A stretch of 64,000 nucleotides of DNA from Pseudomonas inefficax. Its GTDB lineage: Bacteria > Pseudomonadota > Gammaproteobacteria > Pseudomonadales > Pseudomonadaceae. Both the position numbers and the translations under genes were made by a program. Where the stretch lies: positions 129,383 to 193,382 of the forward strand of contig NZ_OPYN01000150.1 of assembly GCF_900277125.1 (NCBI RefSeq). Direction: 5' to 3'. Below, piece after piece: positions 51,090 through 60,573 of this stretch. Numbering within the stretch: position 1 is the first letter of the stretch; each line of letters starts with the position of its first letter. Below the pieces are notes generated by a model that did not search any database, was not told where the DNA came from, and worked only from the letters and a program-made list of their open reading frames with translations.

Positions 51090-51551
51090 TCACTTGGCCT
51101 GCGCACCGATCACCGCACGGCACACAATCTCGATCAGTTGAGGACGCTGGGCAAGCCGCGATACACCGATGATATTACTGGCCGCCTGCGGGCGCTCGGT
51201 GCCATAGGCTGCCTTGCGCACCTTGCCGACTACGGCAAAGGCTGCGTCCATGTCCAACACATATAGCGTCTCCTCGACGACATCCTGCATCGTGGCACCA
51301 TACAAGGCCAACAACTTGGCAATGTTGTCGTAGGAAACCCGCATCTGTTCGCCGATTGACGAGAAATCGCTCGGACGACCGTCAGCATCCAGTGGCGCCG
51401 GCGCTACCAAGTTGCCCTCTTCGTCATGGTTGAACTGCCCCGAGATGAAGATCTCGCTCCCGACTCGCCGCGCTTGCGGATAGCCGTAGCCCTCTTCCCA
51501 CGGAACGCCCCAGTAGGCGGTGTCGTCGTTGAAAGGTCGTGAAGCAGCCAT
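51090..51551 (-). CDS. RidA/YjgF-family protein
   Basis: This 153-aa protein has GSEIFISGQFNHDEEGNLV, MRVSYDNIAKLLALYGATMQ and RPQLIEIVCRAVIG. The family arginine before a glutamate is replaced by IEIVCRA, so the active-site Arg is near V-C-R. RidA proteins hydrolyse 2-imino acids; this longer member may be of the Rid4-7 groups. It is divergent from the YcaC-like hydrolase, and the two share a 206-base promoter gap. Confidence 0.82.
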   Translation of the reverse strand: MAASRPFNDDTAYWGVPWEEGYGYPQARRVGSEIFISGQFNHDEEGNLVAPAPLDADGRPSDFSSIGEQMRVSYDNIAKLLALYGATMQDVVEETLYVLDMDAAFAVVGKVRKAAYGTERPQAASNIIGVSRLAQRPQLIEIVCRAVIGAQAK

Positions 51552-51757
51552 TGGATTCTCCTTGGCGAAAATGGATCGATGTGATCCGACTGGCCAAGAT
51601 CCTAGCATCGGATTTGACGCCACCCATGGTGCATAAATGCGTCTGCAAGGAAGCAAAAGTGCGCCACCGTTTCGCTGAATCTTTCGCTACCTTTTGCTGG
51701 CACTCGGCGACGACCCGCCGAGAAACTCTCGCCACCGTTCAGCAAAAGGGAACAACA

Positions 51758-52444
51758 ATGAGCAATCCACACACTGAAGTCCTGACCCCGCTCAACAGCC
51801 AACTGATCTTCATCGATCAGCAACCGCAAATGGCTTTCGGTGTCCAGAGCATCGACCGACAGACGCTGAAGAACAATGCCGTAGGCCTGGCCAAAGCAGC
51901 CAGGATCTTTAATGTGCCCACCATCTTCACCACGGTCGAAACCGAGAGTTTCTCCGGGCATACCTACCCCGAGCTGCTCGCGGTTTTCCCTGACGCACCG
52001 TTGCTTGAGCGCACGTCCATGAACTCTTGGGACGATCAGAAGGTTCGTGATGCGCTGAAGAAGAATGGTCGGAACAAGATCATCGTGTCAGGCCTGTGGA
52101 CCGAGGTCTGCAATACCACCTTCGCACTGTCCGCCATGCACGATGCAGGCTATGAGATCTATATGGTTGCTGACGCTTCCGGGGGCACGACCAAGGAGGC
52201 TCACGACTACGCCATGCAGCGCATGATCCAGGCGGGCGTGGTGCCAGTCACCTGGCAGCAGGTGCTGCTGGAGTGGCAGCGCGACTGGAAAAACCGCGAC
52301 ACCTACGATGCTGTCATGGCGTTGGTCAAGGAGCATTCGGGCGCCTACGGCATGGGCGTCGATTACGCCTATACCATGGTGCACAAAGCGCCAGAGCGCG
52401 TTCAGCACGGCCCCACTCTGGCACCCGTGGCCGCAACGATCTAA
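51758..52444 (+). CDS. YcaC-like cysteine hydrolase, isochorismatase superfamily
   Basis: This 228-aa protein has the strand with the catalytic acid LIFIDQQPQM (D20) and GLWTEVCNTTFALS with the nucleophile C118, the same position as in YcaC. The fold is an alpha/beta nicotinamidase-like layer protein, often an octamer. The reaction is hydrolysis of an amide or similar bond; the substrate is unknown. AAAGGGA precedes the ATG. RidA on the other side suggests a small pathway for an amine or imine compound. Confidence 0.85.
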   Translation: MSNPHTEVLTPLNSQLIFIDQQPQMAFGVQSIDRQTLKNNAVGLAKAARIFNVPTIFTTVETESFSGHTYPELLAVFPDAPLLERTSMNSWDDQKVRDALKKNGRNKIIVSGLWTEVCNTTFALSAMHDAGYEIYMVADASGGTTKEAHDYAMQRMIQAGVVPVTWQQVLLEWQRDWKNRDTYDAVMALVKEHSGAYGMGVDYAYTMVHKAPERVQHGPTLAPVAATI

Positions 52445-52609
52445 GACCCCCTCTGCCCCAGGCTTGGCTTCTGATCTACAAGCGGGGCTGGCATGAGCTG
52501 ATCCGGGCTGGTGAGTCGCGACGCAATGCTCTGAAGACTCGGAAGGGACTTCAGCGAACGGTGCCGCCCGGATCAACCATCTGCAGATTTTTCAGGATGA
52601 ATTGATCTC

Positions 52610-52990
52610 ATGAAGAGTGCTATTGGCATCGCTGTAGCCACTGTCGCGATTCAGTCGACGGAGCGGCGCAAACCCTGGCAGGTCTCAACGGCCAAGCAAA
52701 TGATGCTGGATCATTTGGATACCGGTATATCGGTCTCGGCACTTGCCGAAGCGTGCGGATTGTCGCGCAGTCATTTTTCACGAATGTTCAAAGAATCCAC
52801 ACAGGTATCCCCGCAACAGTGGTTGCGGGAGCAGCGGCTTATGAAGAGTAAAGTGCTGCTGGAAGCGTCGACGATGATGCTTGCCGAGATCGCCCTGGAG
52901 TGCGGCTTCTACGATCAGCCACATTTCTGTCGAGTGTTTATGAAATCTGAAGGGCTAACGCCTCAGGCATGGCAGCATCAGGCGGCTTAG
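52610..52990 (+). CDS. Short AraC-family regulator (DNA-binding domain only)
   Basis: This 126-aa protein has the two HTH motifs of AraC (VSALAEACGLSRSHFSRMFK; LAEIALECGFYDQPHFCRVF) and no ligand domain. Length fits the single-domain members such as MarA/SoxS. It follows the YcaC-like gene on the same strand with 165 bases between. The target is unknown. Confidence 0.83.
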   Translation: MKSAIGIAVATVAIQSTERRKPWQVSTAKQMMLDHLDTGISVSALAEACGLSRSHFSRMFKESTQVSPQQWLREQRLMKSKVLLEASTMMLAEIALECGFYDQPHFCRVFMKSEGLTPQAWQHQAA

Positions 52991-53435
52991 CCGGGATGCT
53001 ATACCGCTCAATTCGGCATGTACTGCCATGAGTGGATATCGCTCGCTAGCTCGCAGTGCCGGCATAGTGAGTTGGTACCAGGGTAATACAGCTCTCCAAG
53101 AAGATTTCCTGAGTATCCGCTATCGACCTATAGCGGACAGCAATCCAAAGCTCTGTAGTCAGTGCAGGCCTTATCGCCGGCAAGCCAGCTCCCACAGGAA
53201 TATCACCAGCCATCAGGCATGCGCTGTACCTGTGGGAGCCGCGCTTGCCGGCGATGGGCCGCGAAGCGGCCCCGGATACAGATATCCGCTATGAGTCGAT
53301 GGTCGGGGGTTGATGCAGTGCTTCGATCGGCACGATAACGGTAATTTATTTTGCGCGCTAACTATTAACGCGCAATATACAAATCAACCAGCAAGCAATC
53401 GCTGATCCCCCTACCCAAGCCAACGGAGCATGACC
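52991..53435. repeat. Intergenic region with a REP pair (53166-53275)
   Basis: The facing REPs are the CAAGCCAGCTCCCACAGG and CCTGTGGGAGCCGCGCTTGCC forms, followed by GGCGATGGGCCGC. The segment 53125-53300 is repeated in inverse at 62345-62521. The rest (53300-53435) is AT-rich and should hold the DUF2790 promoter. No gene was seen. Confidence 0.8.
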
Positions 53436-53681
53436 ATGAACTTCAGCAAAGCAATCGCCATCGCCACCTTGACCTTCGGCGCCAGCGTCAGTGCCTTCGC
53501 CCAGACCGCCTCGCCGTACCAGTACGGCATGCACCTGGACATCGCCCAAGTGATCGCCGTGGACGCCCCGGCCAACGCAACCGGACACGCCAGTACTGCC
53601 ACCCTGACCTACCGTGACAGCGACGGCAATGTGCAGAAGGTCAGCTACCTGCGCCCGACCACCTACGCCAACCAGAACTGA
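53436..53681 (+). CDS. DUF2790 small periplasmic protein
   Basis: This 81-aa protein has a signal peptide (MNFSKAIAIATLTFGASVSA, cut near FAQ). The mature part has the DUF2790 pattern YGMHLDIAQVIAVDAP and ATLTYRDSDGNVQKVSYL. Two ATG codons lie close; 53436 gives the standard signal. Its function is unknown; the family is abundant in Pseudomonas and some members respond to metals. It lies 31 bases before the esterase, probably an operon. Confidence 0.8.
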   Translation: MNFSKAIAIATLTFGASVSAFAQTASPYQYGMHLDIAQVIAVDAPANATGHASTATLTYRDSDGNVQKVSYLRPTTYANQN

Positions 53682-53712
53682 TCACCCTACCCAGCGCCTC
53701 AGGAGCTTGACC

Positions 53713-54729
53713 ATGAAACTCTCCCGCCCCCTCGCCGCCGGCCTGCTCGCGCTCGCCGTCAACAGCGCCTTCGCCGCCGGTAGCCCCGGTGTGGAAACCA
53801 CCACCCAGGCTTTCCTCCAGGCCCTTGAAGCCGGTGGCGGCAAACCACTGGAAACCCTGTCGCCGAAAGACGCCCGTGCCGTGCTCACTGGCGCACAGGC
53901 CAGCGTGAATGTGGACGTATCCGGCATCCAGGTCGAGCGCCGCACCATTGCTGTCGACGGGCAGGCCCTGGAGATCCGCGTGGTACGTCCACAAGGGGCG
54001 AAAGGCGAGCTGCCTGTGTTCATGTTCTTCCATGGCGGTGGCTGGGTGCTGGGTGATTACCCGACCCATGAACGCCTGATCCATGACCTGGTGCTCGGCT
54101 CCGGTGCGGCGGCCGTCTATGTCGACTACACGCCATCGCCGGAAGCAAAATTCCCAACCGCCATCAACCAGGCCTATGCCGCCACCCGCTGGGTTGCCGA
54201 GAACGGCAGGCAGATTGGCGTCGATGGCAAGCGCCTGGCGGTTGTCGGCAACAGCGTCGGCGGCAACATGGCGGCGGTTGTGGCGCTCAAGGCCAAGGAG
54301 GCCGGCACGCCAAAGCTGCGCTTCCAGGCCCTGCTGTGGCCGGTGACCGACGCCAACTTCAACAACGGCTCGTACAACCAGTTCGCCGAAGGCCATTTCC
54401 TGACCCGCAACATGATGCAGTGGTTCTGGGACAGCTATACCAGCGACCCCAGGCAGCGTGACGACATCCACGCCTCGCCGCTGCGCGCAAGCCTGGAGCA
54501 GTTGAAAGGCCTGCCACCCGCGCTGGTACAGACCGCCGAGATGGACGTGCTGCGCGATGAAGGCGAAGCCTACGCCCGCAAGCTTGGCGCTGCTGGCGTA
54601 CCGGTGACCGCCGTGCGCTACAACGGCATGATCCACGACTTCGGCCTGCTCAACGTACTCGGCCAGGTGCCCGGTACCCGCAGTGCGATGGACCAGGCTG
54701 CCCAGGCGATCAGACAGCATCTGCAGTGA
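53713..54729 (+). CDS. Secreted alpha/beta hydrolase of the hormone-sensitive lipase group
   Basis: This 338-aa protein has a signal peptide (MKLSRPLAAGLLALAVNSAF), the oxyanion HGGGW, the nucleophile elbow GNSVGG (instead of GDSAGG), an aspartate in AEMDVLRDEG and a histidine in IHDFGLL. It should hydrolyse acyl esters in the periplasm. It follows the DUF2790 gene by 31 bases on the same strand, which suggests they are co-transcribed. The N-V changes in the elbow are unusual but keep serine. Confidence 0.85.
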   Translation: MKLSRPLAAGLLALAVNSAFAAGSPGVETTTQAFLQALEAGGGKPLETLSPKDARAVLTGAQASVNVDVSGIQVERRTIAVDGQALEIRVVRPQGAKGELPVFMFFHGGGWVLGDYPTHERLIHDLVLGSGAAAVYVDYTPSPEAKFPTAINQAYAATRWVAENGRQIGVDGKRLAVVGNSVGGNMAAVVALKAKEAGTPKLRFQALLWPVTDANFNNGSYNQFAEGHFLTRNMMQWFWDSYTSDPRQRDDIHASPLRASLEQLKGLPPALVQTAEMDVLRDEGEAYARKLGAAGVPVTAVRYNGMIHDFGLLNVLGQVPGTRSAMDQAAQAIRQHLQ

Positions 54730-54784
54730 TAGTGGTTCACGACCGGTGCGGCTTGGCCGCATCGGTCGTTTCCATGCCTCGCGC

Positions 54785-55144
54785 CTACTTCCCGTGCAAG
54801 AGGATCACGAAGTTCTTTTTCATGTCTTCCAGCACGGTCCATTTGCCCTTGGCGCCCGGTTCGATGATGAACGTGTCGCCAGCGGCCAGTGTTACGGGGG
54901 CGCAACCCTCAAGCTCGATGACGCAGCGTCCACTCAGGACATGGCAGAACTCCCAGACTTTGTAGTCGATGCGCCACGCTCCGGTGCTGGCTTCCCATTC
55001 CCCGGAAATGCGACCTTGCTGTTCATCGTGATAGTACTTGGACGTCAGCGTATGAGGGGTGCCTTCCAGGACCGCTTCAAAAAAGGGCAGGTCGCGCACC
55101 GGTTGGATATCCAGTTCGCGGAACACGGTCAGTTTCTTGTTCAT
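54785..55144 (-). CDS. Small cupin-domain protein
   Basis: This 119-aa protein has one cupin barrel with WEFCHVLSGRCVIELEGC, then LAAGDTFIIEPGAKGKWTV. The metal histidines of canonical cupins are only partly present (H-in-CHVLSG, none in WTV), so it may bind rather than catalyse. It overlaps the GNAT gene by 4 bases (ATGA), suggesting a joint role; the substrate is unknown. Confidence 0.77.
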   Translation of the reverse strand: MNKKLTVFRELDIQPVRDLPFFEAVLEGTPHTLTSKYYHDEQQGRISGEWEASTGAWRIDYKVWEFCHVLSGRCVIELEGCAPVTLAAGDTFIIEPGAKGKWTVLEDMKKNFVILLHGK

Positions 55145-55734
55145 GGTTTTTTCTCGAGCACGTTGTGGGTAGGGCGATACATCAAATAGGCTTCACCGGT
55201 TACGCCCAGCATCGGGTGCGGAACGATCTGGCAGGTTTTAACAATCTGAAAACCGTGACGTTCGTAGAAGCGGCGTGCACCGTGGTTTTCTGCATAATCG
55301 ATCAGGCATAGCCCATCCAGGCCAGAATCCTCGGCACGTTGCTGGGCATGGCGAAGAAACTGGACGCCCAGCCCCTGGCTGCGCCACGCCTCATCCAGGG
55401 CCAGGCTGGAAATGTACAAGGTGTCGGGTATTTCCATGTCGGAATAAGGTGCGAGGACCGGGTCTGTCTCGACAGGCCTGTCAGGTGTCTCGCGCAAGGC
55501 ATAGCTGTGCATCATGCCGATGACGCGCCCTTCGAAAGTGGCCATCAGGCAGTTCTTGTAGGAAAAGTCGCCCTGTTCCCTGGCATAGCGAGACGCACCG
55601 ACACTCAGCAACGCTTCTCCAGGTGCGGCAAGCTTGCTCCATATGTAATCGGCCATGCCTTCCGATGTCAGTTGAAAGAAGCGCGCAATATCTTGCGCGT
55701 CCGAGGCTTGAGCGGGTCTGAACTCGACAGGCAT
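55141..55734 (-). CDS. GNAT-family N-acetyltransferase
   Basis: This 197-aa protein has the acetyl-CoA motif YISSLALDEAWRSQGLGVQF and the C-terminal GARRFYERHGFQ. A start at 55734 is preferred because GGGAG lies upstream; an ATG five codons earlier is in frame. The ATGA overlap with the cupin gene makes a two-gene operon. Confidence 0.83.
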   Translation of the reverse strand: MPVEFRPAQASDAQDIARFFQLTSEGMADYIWSKLAAPGEALLSVGASRYAREQGDFSYKNCLMATFEGRVIGMMHSYALRETPDRPVETDPVLAPYSDMEIPDTLYISSLALDEAWRSQGLGVQFLRHAQQRAEDSGLDGLCLIDYAENHGARRFYERHGFQIVKTCQIVPHPMLGVTGEAYLMYRPTHNVLEKKP

Positions 55735-56023
55735 GTACAGTGCTCCCATGGGATCGGGTGGTGAGTTTTCAAGGATTACGCCTATGACAGGGTGGCAGGG
55801 TAGCCGGATTGAACGGCTCCCATCATGCTCCAGGCGAACACCGTCAACACGGCGAGCGACGCTGTCCCACCCTCGAAGTCACGTGGGGATGGCCTTTACC
55901 CAGCATGTTTCGAAAATCATCAGCCTTCAGGCATGCGCTGTATCTGTGGGAGCCGCGCTTGCCGGCGATGGGCCGCGAAGCGGCCCCGGTTACAGATGTT
56001 CGCTATGGGTCGAAAGCGGCGAT
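55735..56023. repeat. Intergenic region with REP element (55929-56012)
   Basis: CTGTGGGAGCCGCGCTTGCC then GGCGATGGGCCGCGAAGCGGCC is a putida-type REP. The part before it contains the divergent promoter of the GNAT-cupin pair. No gene was found. Confidence 0.7.
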
Positions 56024-56170
56024 TCAATTGGTCAGCCGCTTCTCCATCGGCTGATAGACCAACCCGGCAGTTTCGCCCACTTCCCCTGCCAACGCAAAAC
56101 CATAACGTTCATAAGCTGCTACCGAAGGAGATGCGACTTTCAACAGGCAGCTTTTGAGGTTAACTTCCCT
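56024..56170 (-). pseudogene. C-terminal remnant of a GNAT acetyltransferase
   Basis: A minus-strand frame of 48 codons has the typical GNAT end (SVAAYERYGFALAGEVGE) and a stop codon, but no start and an upstream stop at 56171-56173. The rest of the gene is missing; the LysE gene begins 28 bases further on the other strand. A deletion joined to the LysE gene, or insertion of the REP/LysE block, is likely. Confidence 0.6.
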
Positions 56171-56197
56171 TCAAAATCACGCCGAGGCCATCTCCCT

Positions 56198-56818
56198 ATG
56201 TCAATTGCTGACAACCTTCTTGCGTTCACCTTCGCAGCAACGCTGTTAACACTGACGCCCGGCCTCGACACTGCTTTGATATTGAGAACGGCCACCGTGG
56301 AAGGAAAGCAGCAGGCTTTTCGCGCCGCGCTGGGCATCAACACAGGTTGCTTGCTGTGGGGCGCCGCTGTGGCATTTGGACTAGGAGCACTGATTGCCGT
56401 ATCAGAGTTGGCGTTCAACGTCTTGAAATACTGCGGTGCCGCCTATCTAGCCTGGCTCGGGCTGAATATGCTTTTACGTCCGCGTAAATCATTGTCGCCT
56501 GTCCAAGCGGCAGCAAAGCCAAGCCGTGACTGGTTCCTGAAGGGAGTGATGGGAAATATCCTGAATCCCAAGATTGGTATTTTCTACGTCTCTTTCTTGC
56601 CCCAATTCATTCCCCAAGGCCAGCCATTGATTACTTGGACGTTCGGCTTGGTAAGTATTCACGTGGTAATCGGGTTGCTATGGTCAATTATTCTGATCGC
56701 CGCAACCCAACCGCTGGCCGGTATATTGCGGCGTGAGAAGGTGGTTGCGTGGATGGATCGTGCAACAGGAATGCTCTTCGTTCTTTTTGCTGCTCGTCTC
56801 GCCTTCAGTAAACGTTAA
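56198..56818 (+). CDS. LysE-family amino-acid exporter
   Basis: This 206-aa protein has about six helices and the family signature LTPGLDTALILRTATVEGKQ, then GNILNPKIGIFYVSFLPQFI. LysE/RhtB exporters remove amino acids or homoserine lactones. The start overlaps no other gene; GAGGCC is upstream. Codon use is less GC-biased than that of the neighbours, which may point to transfer. Confidence 0.87.
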   Translation: MSIADNLLAFTFAATLLTLTPGLDTALILRTATVEGKQQAFRAALGINTGCLLWGAAVAFGLGALIAVSELAFNVLKYCGAAYLAWLGLNMLLRPRKSLSPVQAAAKPSRDWFLKGVMGNILNPKIGIFYVSFLPQFIPQGQPLITWTFGLVSIHVVIGLLWSIILIAATQPLAGILRREKVVAWMDRATGMLFVLFAARLAFSKR

Positions 56819-57398
56819 GCCATTCAGTAAGGCGCCGGTGTATTGCCCGGAGGTTTACACATGAACAACCTTCCGCGAAGGACAGCAATGGGGCGGATCG
56901 CGACCGTCCACCGTATCGAGTTCACCCTTGTTCTCCCCTGACGCGAGGACAACCCATAAGCCAGCTCCCACAGGAATTTCATTAGACCTCAGACATGCGC
57001 TGTACCTGTGAGAGCCGCGCTTGCCGGCGATGGGCCGCGAAGCGCCCCGGTTACAGATGACCTCTTCGGGTTGATAGCGGTCAGCTCGCGAATGGCTGTC
57101 AATGGCCCTTGGCTATAGACGGCAAACGGCAGCATTCGGCCCGAAGCGGACACTTGAGAATAACCGGCTTCGTGAGTGCGACACGCACTCTGTGGGAGCG
57201 GGTTTACCCGCGAAGCAGGCGCCGCGGTGGATGGCACCGGCTGTGCCGGTGTTCGCGGGTGAACCCGCTCCCACAAAGTCCGCTGTAAGACGCAACGTCG
57301 GCTATGGGTCGATAGCTGCCAGTCGCGAATGACTGTTTTGCAATGACGCTTCATGAGAAAACCCCGCCAGTTGGCGGGGTTTCGATCCGACGGTGCGG
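56819..57398. repeat. Intergenic region with REP pair and 172-bp repeat copy (57140-57311)
   Basis: A REP of the GCCGGCGATGGGCCGC type lies at 56957-57059. A REP pair of the GCGGGTTTACCCGC type (57191-57275) lies in a 172-base segment nearly identical to 62555-62726. The terminator of the APC permease is at 57357-57383. No gene is seen. Confidence 0.85.
57357..57383 (-). terminator. Rho-independent terminator of the APC permease gene
   Basis: AACCCCGCCA-AC-TGGCGGGGTT on the minus strand forms a 10-bp stem followed by T residues, 16 bases after the permease stop. Confidence 0.85.
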
Positions 57399-58799
57399 TC
57401 ATGCAACGCGCGTATCACGCGGCCCGGCGTGCAACCGGCGCTTGCGCACCAACAGATGCGCCGCCGATACCACCCCCAGGCTGACCAGGCTGGCAAGCAA
57501 TTGCGTGCGCAGCCCTTCCTGGAACGCCATGGCCACCAGCACCCCGACGATGGCGGCGATAACCGCGTAGGACAAACCTGGGAACAGCCACATGCGCAGC
57601 GTCAGGCGCTGTGGTGCTTCGCGCTCCAGTTGACGGCGCAGCCGCACTTGAGCGATCGCGATGGCCAGGTAGACAAACAACATGATGGCGCCCGAGGCGT
57701 TCACCAGGAAAAGGAAAACACCTTGCGGTGACGCGATCGCTGCGGCGATGGCAATGTAGCCAATCACACTGCTCAGCAATACCGCCAAGCGCGGTACCCG
57801 GTGGCCGGTCAGTTGCGACAATGCAGCCGGCGCATCGCCACGCTCGCTGAGGCCGAACAGAATGCGCGAGGACACATACAACCCGGAGTTCAGCGCCGAC
57901 AGCACGGCGACCAGAACCACGGCTTCCATGATCACAGTCGCACCCGGTACATGCATGACCTCCATGGCGGCGACGAAGGGTGAATGCCCTGCCTCGATAC
58001 TGCCCCAGGGCACGATACAGACGATCAGCAGAATAGAGACGACGTAGAACGTGATCACCCGAAAGATCACCGAGCGGGTCATCGCAGCGACACTCTTGGA
58101 AGGGTCATCCGATTCGGCTGCAGCGATGGTAGCGATTTCTGCGCCGCCCACCGCAAAGATCACTGTTGGCACGCCGGCGAGCACGGCGCCGATGCCGTAG
58201 GGCATGAAGCCGCGGTCGTTGACCAGGTTGTCCAGCAAGGCGCCGGTGCTAGCCGCCCAACCGAACAGATAGGCACAACCCAAGCCGATGAACACGATGA
58301 TGGCGAACACCTTGAGTGATGCGAACCAGTACTCGAACTCGCCATAGGACTTCACCGACAGACAATTGATGGCAGTCATGATTGCAAGCAGGCTCAGGCC
58401 GATGGCCCAGGCGGGCAGCGGGATCCATTGCTTCAATATGTCGGCTCCAACCACCGCCTCCACCGCCACGACAATGACCCAGAAGTACCAGTACAACCAG
58501 CCACTGGTGAAACCGACCCAATTGCCCAGCCCCAGTCGCGCGTACTCGGTAAACGATCCAACGCCCGGTATCGCCACCGCCATTTCACCGAGCATGCGCA
58601 TTACCAGCATCACCACGATGCCGGCGGCAAGATAACTGAGGAACGCTGCGGGGCCGATCGCGCCAATGGTTGCACTGCTGCCAACGAACAGGCCGGCGCC
58701 AATGATGCCGCCCAGCGAAATCATGGTGATGTGTCGCTGGCGCAAGGCGCCACTCAGCCGGCGCTCACGCGGCTCATCCAGCTTCAGCGAATTGCTCAT
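57399..58799 (-). CDS. APC-superfamily amino-acid permease (GabP/AnsP type)
   Basis: This 466-aa protein has about 12 helices; the N-terminal text RQRHITMISLGGIIGAGLFV, then GSSATIGAIGPAAFLSYLAAG, is the APC/AAT signature. ATG 58799 is preceded by GGAGG. It should import an amino acid or GABA-like compound with protons. It is divergent from the MocR-DadA-RidA operon, so its substrate is probably that catabolised there and MocR may regulate both. Confidence 0.88.
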   Translation of the reverse strand: MSNSLKLDEPRERRLSGALRQRHITMISLGGIIGAGLFVGSSATIGAIGPAAFLSYLAAGIVVMLVMRMLGEMAVAIPGVGSFTEYARLGLGNWVGFTSGWLYWYFWVIVVAVEAVVGADILKQWIPLPAWAIGLSLLAIMTAINCLSVKSYGEFEYWFASLKVFAIIVFIGLGCAYLFGWAASTGALLDNLVNDRGFMPYGIGAVLAGVPTVIFAVGGAEIATIAAAESDDPSKSVAAMTRSVIFRVITFYVVSILLIVCIVPWGSIEAGHSPFVAAMEVMHVPGATVIMEAVVLVAVLSALNSGLYVSSRILFGLSERGDAPAALSQLTGHRVPRLAVLLSSVIGYIAIAAAIASPQGVFLFLVNASGAIMLFVYLAIAIAQVRLRRQLEREAPQRLTLRMWLFPGLSYAVIAAIVGVLVAMAFQEGLRTQLLASLVSLGVVSAAHLLVRKRRLHAGPRDTRVA

Positions 58800-59144
58800 G
58801 GGTGCACCTCCTGATCCTGCGGGTTGCCGTACAAGCGAGCCTCGCCGAACGAGACATCGGATGATGAAATGTGATGCGACGCCGGATATTCTGGGCGCCT
58901 GCCGTGGCCCCCTGGAGCCGGAAGCAATGCAAGCGGGCTGCGCGCCAGGCTGTGGAACGGCTGATCTGTCATGGCGAATTCCTACCGTAGGGGTTCGCAT
59001 TGTTGTAATGCATGACAAGCAGTACAATTCGAAGCTATCAACCCATATATATCTTGTCAATATCGTTTGTCATGGGTAAAAATACAGGACAACCCCAGCT
59101 GTTATCCTGCTGCGCGCAGGATAAGCACAAGGAAAAATCAGGCC
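58800..59144. promoter_or_regulatory. Divergent promoter region between the permease and MocR genes
   Basis: The gap is AT-rich at 58990-59080, where a MocR operator is expected. Repeated ACAA/TTGT-like short motifs occur near 59000-59060 (TTGTAATGCATGACAA; TTGTCAATATCGTTTGTCA). No gene is seen. Confidence 0.5.
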
Positions 59145-60566
59145 ATGAGCCCATTCAAAGAGCTACTTTCTGCCCTAAAGACGGATACGCTGCTGCAGCG
59201 CGACAGCGCCGAAACACTCTACGCGCAACTGGCCTCCTCCCTTGCCGAAGCCATTCGCAGTGGCGCCCTGCGTCCGGGCGAACGGCTTCCACCCCATCGC
59301 GAACTGGCCAGCGAACTGGGCATCAACATCACCACCGTGACCCGCGCGATGGCCGTGCTGCAGGAGCAAGGCCTGGTCGAGAGTCGCCCAGGCCGGGGCA
59401 CCCAGGTTGCGGTGCCCCGCCAAGTACAGGTGCAGTTCCAGTCGGCGCCAAGCGATGCCCCCGGCATGATCGACCTCAGCGTCAACCGCCCCGCTACCGA
59501 TGCCTACACCCAAGCTCTGGCCACCCTCCTGCCGCGCCTGGCCAGCGACCTGCGCTTTGCCGGGATGAAGGAGTATCACCCCTCCGAAGGCATGCCCTGG
59601 GCGCGAGAAGCCGCGGCGACCTGGTTGCGTGCACTGGATGTACCCGCTCAAGCGAGCAATGTGGTGATCACCGAAGGGGCCCAGCACGGCATCGCCTGCA
59701 TCTTGCGCGCCATGACAGTGGCAGGTGACACCGTGTTGGCCGACAGCATTACCTATCAGGGCATCAACGCCCTGTGCCGGTCATTGGGGCTGAACCTGGT
59801 TGGCGTAGAGGGGGATGAGCGGGGCATGAACCCTCAAGCCCTGGGCGAGGCTATCGCGACCTACGCACCACGGGTGCTGTTCCTCGTGCCGTCGATCCAT
59901 AACCCGACCGCCATCACCCTTGACGCGCAACGTCGCGTGGACCTTCTTGAAGTACTTGCACCACACGACGACCTCTGGCTGATCGAGGACGATGTCTATC
60001 GCCCGTTGCTCGAGCGCAGGGACGAGACATTCATGTTGCGCCGCCTTGCGCGAACGTTCTATGTCACCGCCCTCTCCAAATGCATCGCACCGGGCCTGCG
60101 CATCGGCTTCGTCGTCGCGCCACCCGAACAGGTGCAGAACATCGCCACCACCTTGCGCATCGACTGCTGGAGCATTTCGCCGCTTAACGCGCTGATCGCG
60201 ACACGCTTGATCGAGGATCGCGTCACCGAGGCACTGATTGCCCATCAGCGCGAGGAGTTGCGCGAACGCCAGGCCTTGCTCGCAGAGCACCTCAAGGGCC
60301 TGCATTACCAGGCCAGCGATGTTGGCACACATGCCTGGCTGCAGCTGCCTGAACCTTGGAGCGCGTCACGTTTCGCCCGCCTTTGCCGGGAGCATGGCGT
60401 CGGGCTACTGCCCGGCGGGGCGTTCAGCTTGCGCCACGACCAGTCGCCCAATGCGGTGCGCATCAACCTTTCCGCGGCCAAGTCTCGCGAGCAGCTTGTC
60501 CAGGCCCTGGACGTCATTGCCCGTTTCGCGCAGCAAGGCCATTTGCATATGTTCGACAGGGTCTGA
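59145..60566 (+). CDS. MocR/PdxR-type regulator with intact aminotransferase domain
   Basis: This 473-aa protein has a GntR winged helix (LAEAIRSGALRPGERLPPHR, then LGINITTVTRAMAVLQEQ) and an aminotransferase domain with IEDDVYRPLL (Asp) and VTALSKCIAPGLRIGF with the PLP lysine. It should be PLP-dependent and respond to an amino acid. It is 7 bases upstream of the DadA-like gene and divergent from the permease, which makes it the obvious regulator of both. It contrasts with the degenerate MocR at 1-1131. Confidence 0.9.
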   Translation: MSPFKELLSALKTDTLLQRDSAETLYAQLASSLAEAIRSGALRPGERLPPHRELASELGINITTVTRAMAVLQEQGLVESRPGRGTQVAVPRQVQVQFQSAPSDAPGMIDLSVNRPATDAYTQALATLLPRLASDLRFAGMKEYHPSEGMPWAREAAATWLRALDVPAQASNVVITEGAQHGIACILRAMTVAGDTVLADSITYQGINALCRSLGLNLVGVEGDERGMNPQALGEAIATYAPRVLFLVPSIHNPTAITLDAQRRVDLLEVLAPHDDLWLIEDDVYRPLLERRDETFMLRRLARTFYVTALSKCIAPGLRIGFVVAPPEQVQNIATTLRIDCWSISPLNALIATRLIEDRVTEALIAHQREELRERQALLAEHLKGLHYQASDVGTHAWLQLPEPWSASRFARLCREHGVGLLPGGAFSLRHDQSPNAVRINLSAAKSREQLVQALDVIARFAQQGHLHMFDRV

Positions 60567-60573
60567 AGCCTAG

